A DNA stretch of 34,943 nt from DASUFE01 sp036274675 (GTDB lineage: Bacteria; Pseudomonadota; Gammaproteobacteria; HTCC5015), in NCBI GenBank assembly GCA_036274675.1, contig DASUFE010000079.1, forward strand, positions 1-34,943, written 5' to 3'. Below, in pieces: positions 16,768 through 24,646 of this stretch. Positions within the stretch are counted from its first letter, which is position 1, and every line of letters begins with the position of its first letter. A program made the position numbers and the translations under genes. A model generated the notes under the pieces. It did not search any database. It worked only from the letters and a program-made list of their open reading frames with translations, and was not told where the DNA came from.

Positions 16768-17592
16768 TTAAAAGTGACTGGCCTTCGTGTTCAAACTGTA
16801 AACGGGTTTCCGGTATGCGCAGATCATCAAGACGACGCCAACAACGATCATCGGCAGGCTCAGCAGGTGCCCCATGGTCAACCAGTCGAAAGCGATGAAG
16901 CCGAGCTGCGCGTCCGGCTGGCGTACAAATTCCACCAGAAAACGGAATGCGCCATAGCCGATCAGGAACAGCGTGCCGACCGCCATGCGCGGCCGCGGTT
17001 TGCTGCTGAACCACCACAGGATAACGAACAGCACGACGCCCTCGAGCGCGGCTTCATACAGCATTGAAGGATGCCTCGCCTTGGATCCCGCCTGCGGGAA
17101 TACCATGCCCCAGGGGACGTCCGTCACCCGCCCCCACAGTTCGCCGTTGATGAAATTGCCGATGCGGCCGCAGAACAGCCCCAGCGGCACGGCCGGCGCG
17201 ACAAAATCCGCCAGATCCAGCCAGTTAATCCGGTACTTGCGGCAGAACAACAGCTCGGCAATGATGACGCCGATCAAACCGCCGTGGAAGGACATGCCGC
17301 CCTGGGTGATTTTCAATACGCCCCACCAGGGAATATGGGGTGAGAATTCAATGAAGAGATCCGGCGCGTAAAACAGGCAGTAACCGACACGACCTCCCAA
17401 AACCACGCCGAGGGCCAGATAAAAAATCAGGTCGCCGACCTGTTCGGCAGCCATCAACCCCGTGCTGCGCGCACGGCGGCTCAACAGCCAGTAGCCTCCG
17501 ATAAATGAGATGAGGTACATGATGCCGTACCAATGCACGGCCAGCGGGCCGACCTTGAGGGCGACGGGATCGATATCGGGATAAACGAACAT
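16768..17592 (-). CDS. lgt: Prolipoprotein diacylglyceryl transferase
   Basis: 274 residues. This inner-membrane enzyme transfers a diacylglyceryl group from phosphatidylglycerol to the lipobox Cys of prolipoproteins, the first step of lipoprotein maturation. The family signature GRIGNFINGELWGR is present, as are HWYGIMYLISF near the N-terminus and GGMSFHGGLIG. Seven hydrophobic segments can be traced. The start MFVYPDIDPVAL at 17592 matches the family; an in-frame ATG 18 bp upstream is possible. Several predicted lipoproteins in this window would be its substrates. thyA follows downstream. Confidence 0.97.
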   Translation of the reverse strand: MFVYPDIDPVALKVGPLAVHWYGIMYLISFIGGYWLLSRRARSTGLMAAEQVGDLIFYLALGVVLGGRVGYCLFYAPDLFIEFSPHIPWWGVLKITQGGMSFHGGLIGVIIAELLFCRKYRINWLDLADFVAPAVPLGLFCGRIGNFINGELWGRVTDVPWGMVFPQAGSKARHPSMLYEAALEGVVLFVILWWFSSKPRPRMAVGTLFLIGYGAFRFLVEFVRQPDAQLGFIAFDWLTMGHLLSLPMIVVGVVLMICAYRKPVYSLNTKASHF

Positions 17593-17617
17593 TGCGGGCG
17601 ATTCTAGCATCTAGCAG

Positions 17618-17634
17618 GCTGTTTGAAACAGCCC
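17618..17634. repeat. Short perfect palindrome upstream of lgt
   Basis: GGCTGTTT and AAACAGCC are separated by one base. It sits between lgt (-) and the divergent yyaL-like gene (+), just outside the inverted repeat at 17635-17732. It could be a regulator site or part of the repeat cluster. Confidence 0.4.
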
Positions 17635-17732
17635 GCGAGGGCGGAGCCCTGCGTAGAAACAGCAGACAGAGCTTAATGTTTTTGCGGGAATTTACCGGCA
17701 TGGCTGTTTCTGCGAGGGGCTCCGCTCCCGCC
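17635..17732. repeat. Inverted repeat in the lgt / yyaL-like divergent region
   Basis: The arm at 17635-17663 (GCGGAGCCCTGCGTAGAAAC core) pairs with 17701-17732 (GTTTCTGCGAGGGGCTCCGC core), separated by about 37 bp. The left arm contains a 23-base block (17639-17661) that recurs exactly, inverted, at 30550-30572. It occupies the whole divergent promoter region, so it could influence both genes. Confidence 0.6.
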
Positions 17733-17769
17733 GGTTGCATAAGGGCGCGCAATCCAGTAGAAGTCCTTT

Positions 17770-19857
17770 ATGGATCACAAAGACTCTCAACGCAAAAACC
17801 GTCTCGCCTCCGAAGCCAGCCTCTACCTGCAGCAGCACGCGGACAATCCCGTGGACTGGCATCCCTGGGGCGCGGAGGCCCTGGAACTGGCGAAGCGCGA
17901 GAACAAGCCCATGCTGCTGTCCATCGGTTATTCGGCGTGTCACTGGTGCCACGTCATGGCCCACGAATCCTTCGAAGACCCCGCGACCGCCGAGCTGATG
18001 AACCGGCTGTATGTGAACATCAAGGTAGACCGCGAGGAACGGCCCGATCTCGACAAGATCTACCAGCTCGCTCACTACGCCATCACGCAGCGCGGTGGCG
18101 GCTGGCCGCTCACCATGTTCCTGACGCCGGACCAGGTGCCCATCTTCGGCGGCACCTATTTTCCCGGTGAGCCGCGCTACGGCCTGCCCAGCTTCAAGGA
18201 AATCCTGCAACGGGTATCCGATTACATCCGGGAACACCCCGGCGAACTGAAGGAACAGAGCGAATCGGTGGCGCGCTTCCTGCATAACCTGCAACACACG
18301 GCGCGCCGTCCCGAACGGGAAGCCGGAACCCATCTCTACGAACTGGCGAACAACGGCTTGCTGGAATGGTTCGACGCCGACAACGGCGGCTTCGGCGGCG
18401 CACCCAAGTTTCCGCATACCATCAGCCTGGACTACGCGCTGCGGCAATCGCACCGCATGCACCGGAATAAAAACGGCGATGGCAACGGCGACGCGGCGGT
18501 GTTGTCGCAAATGGTCGCGCACAGCCTGAACAGTATGGCGAAGGGCGGCGTCTACGACCACCTGGGCGGCGGCTTCTTCCGTTACTCCGTGGACGCGCAG
18601 TGGATGATCCCGCATTTCGAAAAAATGCTCTACGACAACGCACTGCTGCTCGACCTCTACGTATCCGCCTGGCAGGCGCAGCCTTCCCGGCTGTACGAAC
18701 AGGTGATCCGCGAAACCGCCGGCTGGGTGATCCATCACATGCAGTCGCCAGAAGGGGGTTTCTATTCCACCCTGGACGCGGACTCCGAAGGCGTGGAAGG
18801 CAAGTATTATGTCTGGGAACCGGAGCAAGTGAAGACGCTGCTCGGCGAGGCTTATCCGCTGTTCGCGGAAGTGTACGGCTTGAACAAGCCGGCCAACTTC
18901 GAGCAGCATCACTGGCACCTGCATATCAGCCGCGACCTCACGGAAGTCGCGGCGCCACTCGGACTGGATGCGGCAAGCGCGGAGAAACAACTTGAGAAAG
19001 CGCGCGCGCTGCTGCTGGAGACGCGCTACCAGCGTGTCGCGCCCGGCCGCGACGAGAAGATTCTTACCTCCTGGAACGCGCTGATGATCAAGGCCTTGTT
19101 CCGCGCCGGCCGCGCCTTCGGGCGACCGGACTGGATCGAGGCGGCCGAGGACGCGCTGGCCTTCGTGCGCACACAGCTATGGGACGGAGAAATCCTGTAT
19201 GCGGTATACGGAGGCGGTTATGCACGGCTTCCCGCCTACCTCGACGATCACGCGTTCCTGCTGGACGCCGTCATGCAGGCCCTGCAGTGCCGCTGGCGCA
19301 ACGAGGACCTGCAATTTGCGTTTCAGCTGGCCGACCGTCTGCTCGATCATTTCGAGGACCATGAGAACGGCGGTTTCTATTTCACGCCCGATACCCATGA
19401 AGCACTCATCTTCCGGCCCAAACCCAAGAACGATGAATCCACGCCGCCGGGCGGCGCGGTCGCCGTATTCGCGCTGCAGCGGCTGGCGCAGTTGACGGAA
19501 AGCCGGCATCACCTCGGCAATGCCGGGCACGCCATACAGGCGGCGGCCGGCGACATGGAAGCGGCGCCGATGGAACACTGCGCATTCCTGACCGCGCTGG
19601 AGGAACAGCTGTTCCCAGCCGACCGCGTGGTCCTGCGCGGCGACTCGAAGCAACTTCAGGAATGGCAGGCGCGGCTGGCGAAACTTTACTTGCCGGCCAC
19701 CGCCATTTACGCAATCGGCTCCGACGCCTCAGGCCTGCCCAAGGCCGTCGACCTGCCCGCGCCAGATTCCGGCGTCACCGCCTACATCTGCCAGGGCACA
19801 TCCTGCTCCGCGCCGATCAGCAATATCGACGAACTGATCGAAGCTTTGAAGAAATAA
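17770..19857 (+). CDS. YyaL/SSP411-type thioredoxin-domain protein (DUF255)
   Basis: 695 residues, the usual length of the YyaL/SPATA20 family. The N-terminal thioredoxin-like domain opens with LASEASLYLQQHADNPVDW and has the invariant CHWCHVM, C57 and C60, followed by FEDPATAELMN and KVDREERPDLD. The C-terminal part is an alpha/alpha-barrel like those of N-acylglucosamine 2-epimerases, with GGVYDHLGGGFFRYSVD, IPHFEKMLYDNA and TSWNALMIKAL. The activity of bacterial members is not established; a redox or sugar-related role is only suggested by the folds. The gene is on the plus strand against its neighbours, and its 3' end converges with and overlaps the next frame. Confidence 0.93.
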   Translation: MDHKDSQRKNRLASEASLYLQQHADNPVDWHPWGAEALELAKRENKPMLLSIGYSACHWCHVMAHESFEDPATAELMNRLYVNIKVDREERPDLDKIYQLAHYAITQRGGGWPLTMFLTPDQVPIFGGTYFPGEPRYGLPSFKEILQRVSDYIREHPGELKEQSESVARFLHNLQHTARRPEREAGTHLYELANNGLLEWFDADNGGFGGAPKFPHTISLDYALRQSHRMHRNKNGDGNGDAAVLSQMVAHSLNSMAKGGVYDHLGGGFFRYSVDAQWMIPHFEKMLYDNALLLDLYVSAWQAQPSRLYEQVIRETAGWVIHHMQSPEGGFYSTLDADSEGVEGKYYVWEPEQVKTLLGEAYPLFAEVYGLNKPANFEQHHWHLHISRDLTEVAAPLGLDAASAEKQLEKARALLLETRYQRVAPGRDEKILTSWNALMIKALFRAGRAFGRPDWIEAAEDALAFVRTQLWDGEILYAVYGGGYARLPAYLDDHAFLLDAVMQALQCRWRNEDLQFAFQLADRLLDHFEDHENGGFYFTPDTHEALIFRPKPKNDESTPPGGAVAVFALQRLAQLTESRHHLGNAGHAIQAAAGDMEAAPMEHCAFLTALEEQLFPADRVVLRGDSKQLQEWQARLAKLYLPATAIYAIGSDASGLPKAVDLPAPDSGVTAYICQGTSCSAPISNIDELIEALKK

Positions 19858-20468
19858 GAAGAAGATCTCTCACGGAGGCACCGAGAACGCGGAGGAAATA
19901 AAAACGAATAAACGCGAATAATTGGGATGGAAATATTAAAAACCGAGTTCTTTAAGGGATTCTTCCATGGCTTTTTTAGCGAGAAATCCCCCGATTCAAT
20001 ATCGCTCACCCGCCAGCCCTTCTTGGTTTTTCTTAAAGTATAAACATACCTGGTTTTTGAGTTTTTACTGTCATCCCACTGAACAATAGCCTCATATTCA
20101 CCAGAATCATCATTCTCTTTCAGTTTATTAATTTGAACCTTGTAGGAATCTGCGAGTGAATCCTGAATATGAAATATAGGATCTGCATCTATGGAGCAAA
20201 TTCCTTCATACTTTTTCTGGCATTCAAGCTCTTTCTGAAAAAGAGCGGCCAATTCCGAATCAAAATATTTTGATGCCACTTTCTCAGCGTAGAAATCTAT
20301 GCGTATCTCATCTGCGCGCGTCTCGTAATGATCCCAAGGCCGATGGACATCATAGATACTTCGAACCAGAGCTTCAGGAGTATTTGAATCCTGAGCAATG
20401 GAATAATCAAAGGCTCCAAGATTTAAAATCAATAGGGGAATACAAAGAATCCGGACATTTTTTAACAT
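19782..20468 (-). CDS. DUF3828-like secreted protein with repeat-derived C-terminus
   Basis: 228 residues as the frame stands. A signal peptide (ILCIPLLILNLGAFDYSIA) is followed by a soluble domain resembling DUF3828: early TPEALVRSIYDVH, then FQKELECQKKYEGICSIDADP and a closing KKGWRVSDIESGDF. That domain ends near residue 180. Beyond it the frame runs through the dispersed repeat at 19867-19932 and then 76 bp antisense into the 3' end of the yyaL-like gene, so the last ~40 residues look accidental and the original stop was probably lost. Unlike its GC-rich neighbours the gene is AT-rich. Repeat copy 3 sits immediately upstream and supplies GGAG seven bases before the ATG. Confidence 0.65.
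   Translation of the reverse strand: MLKNVRILCIPLLILNLGAFDYSIAQDSNTPEALVRSIYDVHRPWDHYETRADEIRIDFYAEKVASKYFDSELAALFQKELECQKKYEGICSIDADPIFHIQDSLADSYKVQINKLKENDDSGEYEAIVQWDDSKNSKTRYVYTLRKTKKGWRVSDIESGDFSLKKPWKNPLKNSVFNISIPIIRVYSFLFPPRSRCLRERSSSYFFKASISSSILLIGAEQDVPWQM
19867..19932 (+). repeat. Short dispersed repeat, copy 2 (downstream side)
   Basis: Bases 19867-19894 (CTCTCACGGAGGCACCGAGA...) match copy 1 at 2520 on the same strand and copy 3 at 20475-20502 in inverted orientation. An AT-rich tail with AACGAATAAACGCGAATAAT continues to about 19932. Copies 2 and 3 bracket a single small gene as inverted ends. Confidence 0.7.
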
Positions 20469-20474
20469 AATTTT

Positions 20475-20502
20475 CTCCGTGTTCCCCGTGCCTCCGTGAG
20501 AG
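20475..20502 (-). repeat. Short dispersed repeat, copy 3 (upstream side)
   Basis: The reverse complement matches copy 2 at 24 or more of 28 positions (shared CTCTCACGGAGGCAC start). Its end reads ACGGAGAAAATTATG into the start codon of the DUF3828-like gene, so the repeat itself carries the ribosome-binding site. Confidence 0.7.
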
Positions 20503-20511
20503 GAATATCTT

Positions 20512-21552
20512 CTAAACGTCGACCCACATGCCGCCGCTTTCCTGGGAGCGGAACACGGCTTCGGTGAAGCGCATGTAGTTGAGGCCGTCCTCGAAGCTGG
20601 TCAGTTTCACCGGCGCCCCCGTGCGTATGCTGTCGACGAAATCCTGTTCCACGCGCCAGCCGCGGCGCGCGGACGCGGGTATGACCATCACGTCCTCCGT
20701 GCCGCCGACAGGCGTATACCAGAGCTTGCCCTTGGCGAGGTCGGCGCGCAGGCAGCCGGCGCTGCCGTTGATGCGGATCTCGTTGCGGCCGGTGCCGGCC
20801 TCGACGCCGCTGAAGTGGCCGATGAAGCGCCCGTCGTCAACGTAGCGCCCCAGTATCGTCATGCTCTCGGGAATGCGGATGCTCTTCGACGAGCCGTCGG
20901 CGTCCCGGCGTTCGCGGGTAAACACAGTGCCGAGCGCGAACACGCGCTTGGGGTCCATACCGAGCCAGCGGCGCACAATCTCATAGTAGATGCCGACGGT
21001 GAGCGTGTTGTAGCCGCTCAGGTTGAAATCCTGCCGCCAGCCGAAGGCCGTCTTGGAGTCGGCGTAGCCGCCGTTGGTGTGAGTCACGCAGACTTCGCGC
21101 AACTTGCCGATCCAGCCGTTCGCGATAGCCTCGATCGCCGTACTGTCGAGATCCAGCGACATCGGCGCGGGCACCACCTGCGCCACCAGTTTCGACGCCG
21201 CCTTGGCGGCGAACGCCATCTGTTTGGCTTCGACGGCGTTGCGCGCCATGCGCGCCTCGGTCAGCACGTGCTTGCCGGCCTTGAGCGCCGCGATGGAGAT
21301 TTCGGCATGCAGGTAGGGCCAGGTGCCGATGCAAATGGCGTCCACATCAGGCGCTTTCACCGCCTCGCGCCAGTTCTGCTCGATTCGGGAAATACCGAAC
21401 TCCTTGGCGACCTTCTGCGAGGATTCGGCGCTGCGGTTGCAGACGAACTTCAGCTCGACCCCGGGTATGACCTTGAAGCCCGGCAGATGCCGCGCGCGCG
21501 TGTTGGCGCCGGCGCCGATAAAGCCGATACGCAATGGAGGTGTGAGACTCAT
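20512..21552 (-). CDS. Gfo/Idh/MocA family oxidoreductase
   Basis: 346 residues. The N-terminal Rossmann fold has GFIGAGANTRARHLPGF (GxGxxx nucleotide-binding loop), VCNRSAESSQKVAKEFG after strand 2, and the family hallmark LKAGKHVLTEARMARNAVEA, where EARMA takes the place of the usual EKPxA, so the catalytic Lys of the EKP motif is missing. The C-terminal half is the beta-sheet substrate domain. Such enzymes use NAD(P) to oxidise or reduce sugars, inositols and related compounds; the altered motif makes the reaction uncertain. AGGAAG precedes the ATG. The next genes on the strand, a miniprotein and an F420-reductase-like protein, lie 40 bp upstream and may share the transcript. Confidence 0.88.
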   Translation of the reverse strand: MSLTPPLRIGFIGAGANTRARHLPGFKVIPGVELKFVCNRSAESSQKVAKEFGISRIEQNWREAVKAPDVDAICIGTWPYLHAEISIAALKAGKHVLTEARMARNAVEAKQMAFAAKAASKLVAQVVPAPMSLDLDSTAIEAIANGWIGKLREVCVTHTNGGYADSKTAFGWRQDFNLSGYNTLTVGIYYEIVRRWLGMDPKRVFALGTVFTRERRDADGSSKSIRIPESMTILGRYVDDGRFIGHFSGVEAGTGRNEIRINGSAGCLRADLAKGKLWYTPVGGTEDVMVIPASARRGWRVEQDFVDSIRTGAPVKLTSFEDGLNYMRFTEAVFRSQESGGMWVDV

Positions 21553-21592
21553 TCCCTACTTCCTCTCAGCATAGAACTCCCGTCCCCGCTCT

Positions 21593-21742
21593 TCAGAATG
21601 CGAACAGCAACCCCGCAACCAACAAGTATAGTGCGGCTCTCATCAAGAAATATTTCGTGACTTCGCCCTCACTGGCAGTCCATAAAGTTACATAAACCGT
21701 ATACCCGACAAGCAGCACGCCCAGGACTTGCTGTGCGGTCAT
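21593..21742 (-). CDS. 49-residue membrane miniprotein
   Basis: A very short gene whose ATG directly follows the TAA stop of the upstream gene (TAAATG). The product begins MTAQQVLGVLLVGYTVYVTL and has two hydrophobic segments (~residues 5-21 and 34-49) with a charged turn ASEGEVTKYF between them, a helical hairpin topology. The close junction suggests coupled translation with the dinucleotide-binding protein. The ORF ends 40 bp before the Gfo/Idh/MocA gene. I do not recognise a family. Confidence rests on the exact junction and the membrane-like composition, not on homology. Confidence 0.6.
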   Translation of the reverse strand: MTAQQVLGVLLVGYTVYVTLWTASEGEVTKYFLMRAALYLLVAGLLFAF

Positions 21743-22381
21743 TTATGTCAGCAGCTTGAAGGCGTGGACCCAGTCATTGCGCAGAAAACCGGGGATGCAC
21801 CACAGTATGCACAGAGGCTCAATCGCGCGCGCTGCCTCCGCCGCGCCCATGTCGGCCGTCTCCCAGCCGAAACGGTCGAGTATGGCGGTGACAGCCTGCC
21901 TGGATCCGGCGTTATTCCCGCAGATGAACATGGTGGGCTTGCCGCCCTTGAATTGGGGATTGACCATGCTGGCGCTGCCGACGGAATTGAAGGCCTTGAC
22001 GAAATGCGAGTCCTTGCATTGCGCTTGCAGGCGCTCCAGCAGCGACTCGTCCGGTCCGGTGAAGAATTTCAGCACTCCGTTCACCGGCGGCGCCTCGGCG
22101 ATCGGGTTGGTGGCGTCGATCACGGTCTTGCCCGCGAGGTTCTTCGGACCCGCCGCGTTCAAGACCTCTGTCGCGACCGTTCCCTTGACGGCCAGCACGA
22201 TCAGCTCGCCGAACTTCGCCGTCTCGTCGAAGGCGCCGACCGACGCCCTGGGATTTTGGCTCTTCCAATCCGCGAGCTTGGCCGGAGTGCGCGTACCGAG
22301 CATAACCTCATAGCCATGCTTGAGGAAACCGCTTCCCAGAGTCTGGGCGACAATCCCGGATCCAAGTATGCCGGTTTTCAT
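21743..22381 (-). CDS. NADPH-dependent F420 reductase-like dinucleotide-binding protein
   Basis: 212 residues. The N-terminus MKTGILGSGIVAQTLGSGF is the GxGxxA/G-type NADP-binding loop, and GTRTPAKLADW after strand 2 has the basic residues that read the NADP phosphate. Then come LIVLAVKGT, KTVIDATNPI and VKAFNSVGS, all typical of the F420H2:NADP oxidoreductase-like family, and ICGNNAGSRQAVTAIL near the C-terminus. Many bacterial members exist in organisms without F420, so the partner may be another hydride carrier. AGAGGAG lies upstream of the ATG. The 49-residue membrane protein begins directly at its stop codon. Confidence 0.88.
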   Translation of the reverse strand: MKTGILGSGIVAQTLGSGFLKHGYEVMLGTRTPAKLADWKSQNPRASVGAFDETAKFGELIVLAVKGTVATEVLNAAGPKNLAGKTVIDATNPIAEAPPVNGVLKFFTGPDESLLERLQAQCKDSHFVKAFNSVGSASMVNPQFKGGKPTMFICGNNAGSRQAVTAILDRFGWETADMGAAEAARAIEPLCILWCIPGFLRNDWVHAFKLLT

Positions 22382-22405
22382 GACGTCATCTCCTCTTCCG
22401 ATTCG

Positions 22406-22491
22406 GGAACCTCTGACTTATTCAGTTTCCGCGGCACAGGGAGCGTGCCGCCAATTATCCAAACGCTCATGCGTTTGGATAATCAAGCAAA
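22406..22491 (+). repeat. 86-bp hairpin repeat element, copy 1
   Basis: Starts GGAACCTCTGACTTATTCAG and ends AAGCAAA. A second copy of the same length lies at 27320-27405, with shared start, shared GCCGCCA in the middle and shared end. This copy contains a perfect 13-bp palindrome (22454-22466 with 22471-22483, ATTATCCAAACGC arms, TCAT loop), replaced by a different stem in the second copy: compensating change around a conserved fold. Confidence 0.65.
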
Positions 22492-22581
22492 GGCTGCCCG
22501 TTATATTAAGGGCAGGTCTTTTGCTTTGCGTGCTCTGAGAATTCATGGATGACGCTTCAGAGCTTCCTTTGGGTTTGCGGC

Positions 22582-23385
22582 TTATTTGCGCCGGGTCTCG
22601 TCCTTGACTTCAAGCTCCTTGACCGGAGTCGCGGAGTCGCTGCTGTAGCGCAGCTTGAACTTCACCGGCTCCTCCCTGCGCTTGCGCAGGCGTATATTGA
22701 GCATCTCGACGCCGACCGAGAAGGCCATCGCGAAGTAGATGTAGCCTTTCGGCACATGATGGTCGAAACCGTCGGCGATCAGCAGCACGCCGATCACGAA
22801 CAGAAAGGACAGGGCCAGCATCTTGATCGTCGGGTGGTTCGACACGAAGCGCCCGATCGCGCCCGCGAACAGCATCATCAGCAGCACCGAGGCCACGACA
22901 GCCGCCACCATTACCTCGATCTGGTTCACCAGGCCGACCGCGGTGATGATTGAGTCGAGCGAGAACACCATGTCGATGATGATGATCTGGAGAATGATCA
23001 CCGAGAACGCGGGGTGGGTTCTGGCCTCACCCTCCTCATCGCCACCCTCCAGCAACTGGTGAATTTCCTTGGTGCTCTTCCAGATCAGGAACAGGCCGCC
23101 GCCGATCAGGATCAGGTCACGTCCGGAGATGTCGACTCCAACCACCGGTATCGTGAACAGCGGCGCGGTGAGACCGACCATCCAGGACAGAAACAGCAGC
23201 AAGGCGATGCGCATGAACATCGCGAGGAACAGGCCGATGCGTCGCGTGTATTCGCGCCGCTCCTTCGGCAGCCGGTCCACCAGGATGGAAATGAAGATGA
23301 TGTTGTCGATGCCGAGCACCAGCTCCAGTGCGGTCAGCGTAAAAAACGCGATCCACATTTCGGGATTCTGCAACAGCTCGAACAT
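22582..23385 (-). CDS. TerC family integral membrane protein
   Basis: 267 residues with seven hydrophobic helices. Family marks are LTALELVLGIDNIIFIS near the N-terminus (acidic E and D in helix 1) and the matching IDMVFSLDSIITAVGLV in the second half. The central loop LEGGDEEGEART is cytoplasmic. TerC proteins are associated with metal, chiefly manganese, export; the tellurite link applies to a subset. The C-terminal ~30 residues are charged. A good GGAGGAG precedes the ATG. It is followed on the strand by the repeat at 22406-22491 and then the F420-reductase-like gene. Confidence 0.93.
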   Translation of the reverse strand: MFELLQNPEMWIAFFTLTALELVLGIDNIIFISILVDRLPKERREYTRRIGLFLAMFMRIALLLFLSWMVGLTAPLFTIPVVGVDISGRDLILIGGGLFLIWKSTKEIHQLLEGGDEEGEARTHPAFSVIILQIIIIDMVFSLDSIITAVGLVNQIEVMVAAVVASVLLMMLFAGAIGRFVSNHPTIKMLALSFLFVIGVLLIADGFDHHVPKGYIYFAMAFSVGVEMLNIRLRKRREEPVKFKLRYSSDSATPVKELEVKDETRRK

Positions 23386-23547
23386 CGATCTCCTCCGCGG
23401 GTTTATATGTGCGTCGATCGTATCCTTTTTGCGAGGGGTTCACAATCCGGAGGCCGCCTCAAATATAAAAGCCTGCCGATCTGGAATGGCGGTTATGGAC
23501 ACAGAGCCGCGCAGCCTGGCGCACCCCCCTTGGGAAAGACCGTTCGT

Positions 23548-24426
23548 TTAACGGAGAGGAAGGAATATATCAACCACAGCCTCGGTTTCCGGAACATCCG
23601 GAAAGAATTTGACGCGCTGCAGGTAGACCGGGAAATCCCGCGGCTCCTCCCCGCTTCGAGGAAGCCATTTCGAGTAGAGATAAGCGATTATTTCTCCAAG
23701 CGCGTCGTCGGTGCCGGTATGACGGATTACGGCGCAGCGGCCTCCGGGTATGGTCTTTTCCACTACGCCATATTCATTCCCTGCCACTGTTCCTTCGATG
23801 GCCGCGCATAAATCCAGGCGATAACTTCCGGGATCGGTCCGCGCCGGATCGTCATAAAGAATGTTGAAGGTCGCGCTGATCTGCGGAGAGAGGCGGTTTT
23901 GTTTACGCCAGTCGATAAACCTCCTGATCGAGTCCCCGATCAGTCCGGGATCCCCGCGGTGCTCGAGAACGGCGACCCGCGTTTCCTTGAAGTCGATTAT
24001 TTTAACCTGCCCATGTTTTTCCGGTTTCATGTGGAATGCCCTCAGTACGTTCAATGATTGATAAACGGCATGCCAAGGTTTCCACAACGGCCGCTTCCGG
24101 AATTCCGACGGGGATTGTCCTATGTTTTTCCTGAATGCCCGCGAGAACGACTCAGGCCCCTCATAGCCGCTGGTCAACGCAACGTCGATGATCTTGCGGT
24201 CACGAAAGGCGAGCTCGAAGGAAGCGCGCTTCAAACGGCGAAGCTGGACGTACTGATACACCCCGACCCCGAAGAGCTCCGAGAACTGCCGGTGAAAGTG
24301 ATACTTCGAGAAAGCCGCCACGCCGCTGAGCGCCTCCACGGAAAGGTCGCCGTCCAGATGCGCATCGATATACTCAAGCACCCTCTGAAAACGGGCGTGG
24401 AAACGGGCTGCATTCATTGCTTTCAA
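23548..24426 (-). CDS. AraC-family regulator with GyrI-like effector domain
   Basis: 292 residues. The N-terminal ~105 residues hold the two AraC helix-turn-helix motifs (LSVEALSGVAAFSKYHFHRQFSE and, after the linker, IDVALTSGYEGPESFSRAFRKN, each cited as a segment). Residues ~135-292 form a GyrI/SbmC-like ligand-binding domain (FKETRVAVLEHRGDP, ending YLQRVKFFPDVPETEAVVDI), as in Rob and SoxS-like multidrug regulators. The frame starts with TTG at 24426, eight bases after AGGAG; the ATG at 24417 is too far from that site, so TTG is the likelier start. Probably an activator of small-molecule stress genes; the target is not evident nearby. Confidence 0.92.
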   Translation of the reverse strand: MKAMNAARFHARFQRVLEYIDAHLDGDLSVEALSGVAAFSKYHFHRQFSELFGVGVYQYVQLRRLKRASFELAFRDRKIIDVALTSGYEGPESFSRAFRKNIGQSPSEFRKRPLWKPWHAVYQSLNVLRAFHMKPEKHGQVKIIDFKETRVAVLEHRGDPGLIGDSIRRFIDWRKQNRLSPQISATFNILYDDPARTDPGSYRLDLCAAIEGTVAGNEYGVVEKTIPGGRCAVIRHTGTDDALGEIIAYLYSKWLPRSGEEPRDFPVYLQRVKFFPDVPETEAVVDIFLPLR

Positions 24427-24646
24427 TGAAATATCTCCTTGGCGACCGCAAGCTTAGGGCCGGCAAAAGATCGGGGCATGACAAATATTGCTGAATCGCC
24501 AAACCATGCAACTCGACGGTCATGCGTTGATCCTGTGCGTTTTTCAAAGGAACAAAATTGGCGGGAGACTCCGCCGCGCGACGGGTAAGCGCAAAGCACT
24601 TTTTCAGAACAGTCGCCGGAATTATGAAACTCATCCAATCACGAGA

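Noticed and set aside
17692..18990. 432-residue minus-strand frame
   Set aside because: Antisense to the well-supported YyaL/SSP411 gene; composition is that of a mirrored GC-rich frame.
2520..20502. CRISPR array built of the short repeats
   Set aside because: Only three copies, spread over 18 kb and in both orientations, with no regular spacers; no cas genes.
24374..24634. 86-residue minus-strand frame before the AraC gene
   Set aside because: It has a plausible N-terminus but no ribosome site, no recognised domain and overlaps the AraC start by ~50 bp; the 220-bp gap is better left empty.
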